From: Agapetus fuscipes
Lineage: Eukaryota; Arthropoda; Insecta; Trichoptera; Glossosomatidae
DNA: 64,000 nt
NCBI GenBank assembly: GCA_951799405.1
Contig: OX637341.1
Span: forward strand, 18,405,659 to 18,469,658
Reading direction: 5' to 3'
A program made the position numbers and the translations under genes. The notes under the pieces are model-generated. The model was not told the DNA's origin and ran no database searches. It was given only the letters and a program-made list of their open reading frames with translations. Shown here in pieces: positions 63,143 to 64,000 of this stretch (positions within the stretch are counted from its first letter, which is position 1; every line of letters begins with the position of its first letter).

Positions 63143-64000
63143 TCAGGAAACATAAACTCTCAAAATCAATTTTCAGGGTTGTCAAAAGTGCCTTTATTGT
63201 TAAAGGATCATAGTCAACTTCATACCAAACTATGAATTACTCGTAGAACCTACAAATTCTAAGAACTTTTTTTTCTTTTATTTTGAAAAGGAAGTATGAT
63301 TTTCGAAGAGATTTCAAACTCAAGTTTAAATTCAAAATGACCTGCATATTTGTATTCCTTTGACTTTATTTCTCAATCCAAACGCAATTGATTACTGGTA
63401 AATAGTTATATTTGATTAGGGGTATTGTTAATTTGTTAATAGCAATGGCCTGTATAAGGAGAGCGTGTTTACTGAAGAGACAGGGTGAAACCGGCTCGTG
63501 TAGTCTAATGCCTGCTACAAACGAGGAAGTGGTAATTTTAAGTGATAAAAGGTACCTAATTGAAAGTGATGTTAAGTTTTCAGGCTAAAACAGTGAAATA
63601 ATATATTATTTTCCATAAGTAAAAGTCTTGTTTTTTTTGGAAACAAAATATAAAAGTTAACGGCAATTTCTACGAAATATTTATGCTGAACATTTTGTGA
63701 CCAAAATATTATATTTGATAACAATAACAACTATCTACCTGACACATAAATAAAAGTAAAACGAATTGTATAATTGATCCACATTAGAATTGGTAAGACG
63801 TTATAGTAGTTGTACTCGTATATACCCAAACAGAGCTTTTTTTTTATAAATAAAAGCAAAAAAATAAGCCTTAAGCAGCCTGCAGTTAATAGTTTGTAAT
63901 CATAGCAGTTACGGTAGAATTTATACAAGTAGTTTACAAGTACCGAAAGAACATTCATGTTATTTACAAAGCCGGTGACAGAGTTAAAATAAAATAAATT
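63143..64000. other. AT-rich right end of the window
   Basis: No gene or repeat recognised. GAGACAGGGTGAAACCGGCTC near 63477-63500 is the only GC-rich spot. Confidence 0.4.

Overview
The window looks like eukaryotic, almost certainly arthropod (insect-type), nuclear DNA. It is strongly AT-rich, has spliced exons with GT/AG introns, and is packed with short interspersed elements carrying tRNA-like Pol III heads, broken non-LTR retrotransposon ORFs and MITEs. I cannot fix the order from the sequence. There is no prokaryotic gene organisation and no CRISPR, and nearly every ORF over 60 codons lies inside a repeat.

The one host gene I can support is an UNC93-like (MFS-fold) membrane protein on the minus strand. 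Its first four coding exons are 19433-19146, 18368-18250, 9097-8935 and 7559-7436, and they join in phase to give 231 codons. Exons for the C-terminal half were not found between 1 and 7.4 kb, so they lie beyond the left edge or were missed. The introns are full of repeats, and a truncated, diverged copy of the third exon lies 0.7 kb downstream of it.

Right of about 19.5 kb the window is mostly intergenic repeat. Recurring families are named here as follows. SINE-A is a tRNA-like element with head GATAGCTCAGTTGGTAGAG. SINE-B has the tRNA-like head CCGGTCCGTAGTCCAGTGG, two alternative 3' ends, and one copy fused to a complete 5S rRNA-like sequence. R3 is a roughly 245-bp element starting TTCCTTGACTTATAGG and ending in CTTAGATTAGATTA; its 3' tail is shared with a LINE. 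SINE-D has a Leu/Ser-tRNA-like head. MITE-1 is about 255 bp with imperfect TIRs and 4-bp target duplications. LINE-W and LINE-S are 5'-truncated non-LTR C-termini with RWFGH or SLRDR motifs. A 1042-bp hAT-type element has an 8-bp target duplication. Many insertions are nested, with readable target duplications, so relative ages can be inferred.

The most interesting non-standard structures are: a roughly 1.4-kb imperfect inverted repeat at 49.95-51.36 kb whose spacer carries two divergent TATA/initiator pairs; the 5S rRNA/SINE-B chimera at 31.06-31.18 kb; two independent LINE insertions with exact 11-bp duplications in a single SINE-A copy at 23.7-24.7 kb; a hammerhead-ribozyme-like core recurring at several palindromic repeats; and SINE/LINE tail sharing between R3 and LINE-W.
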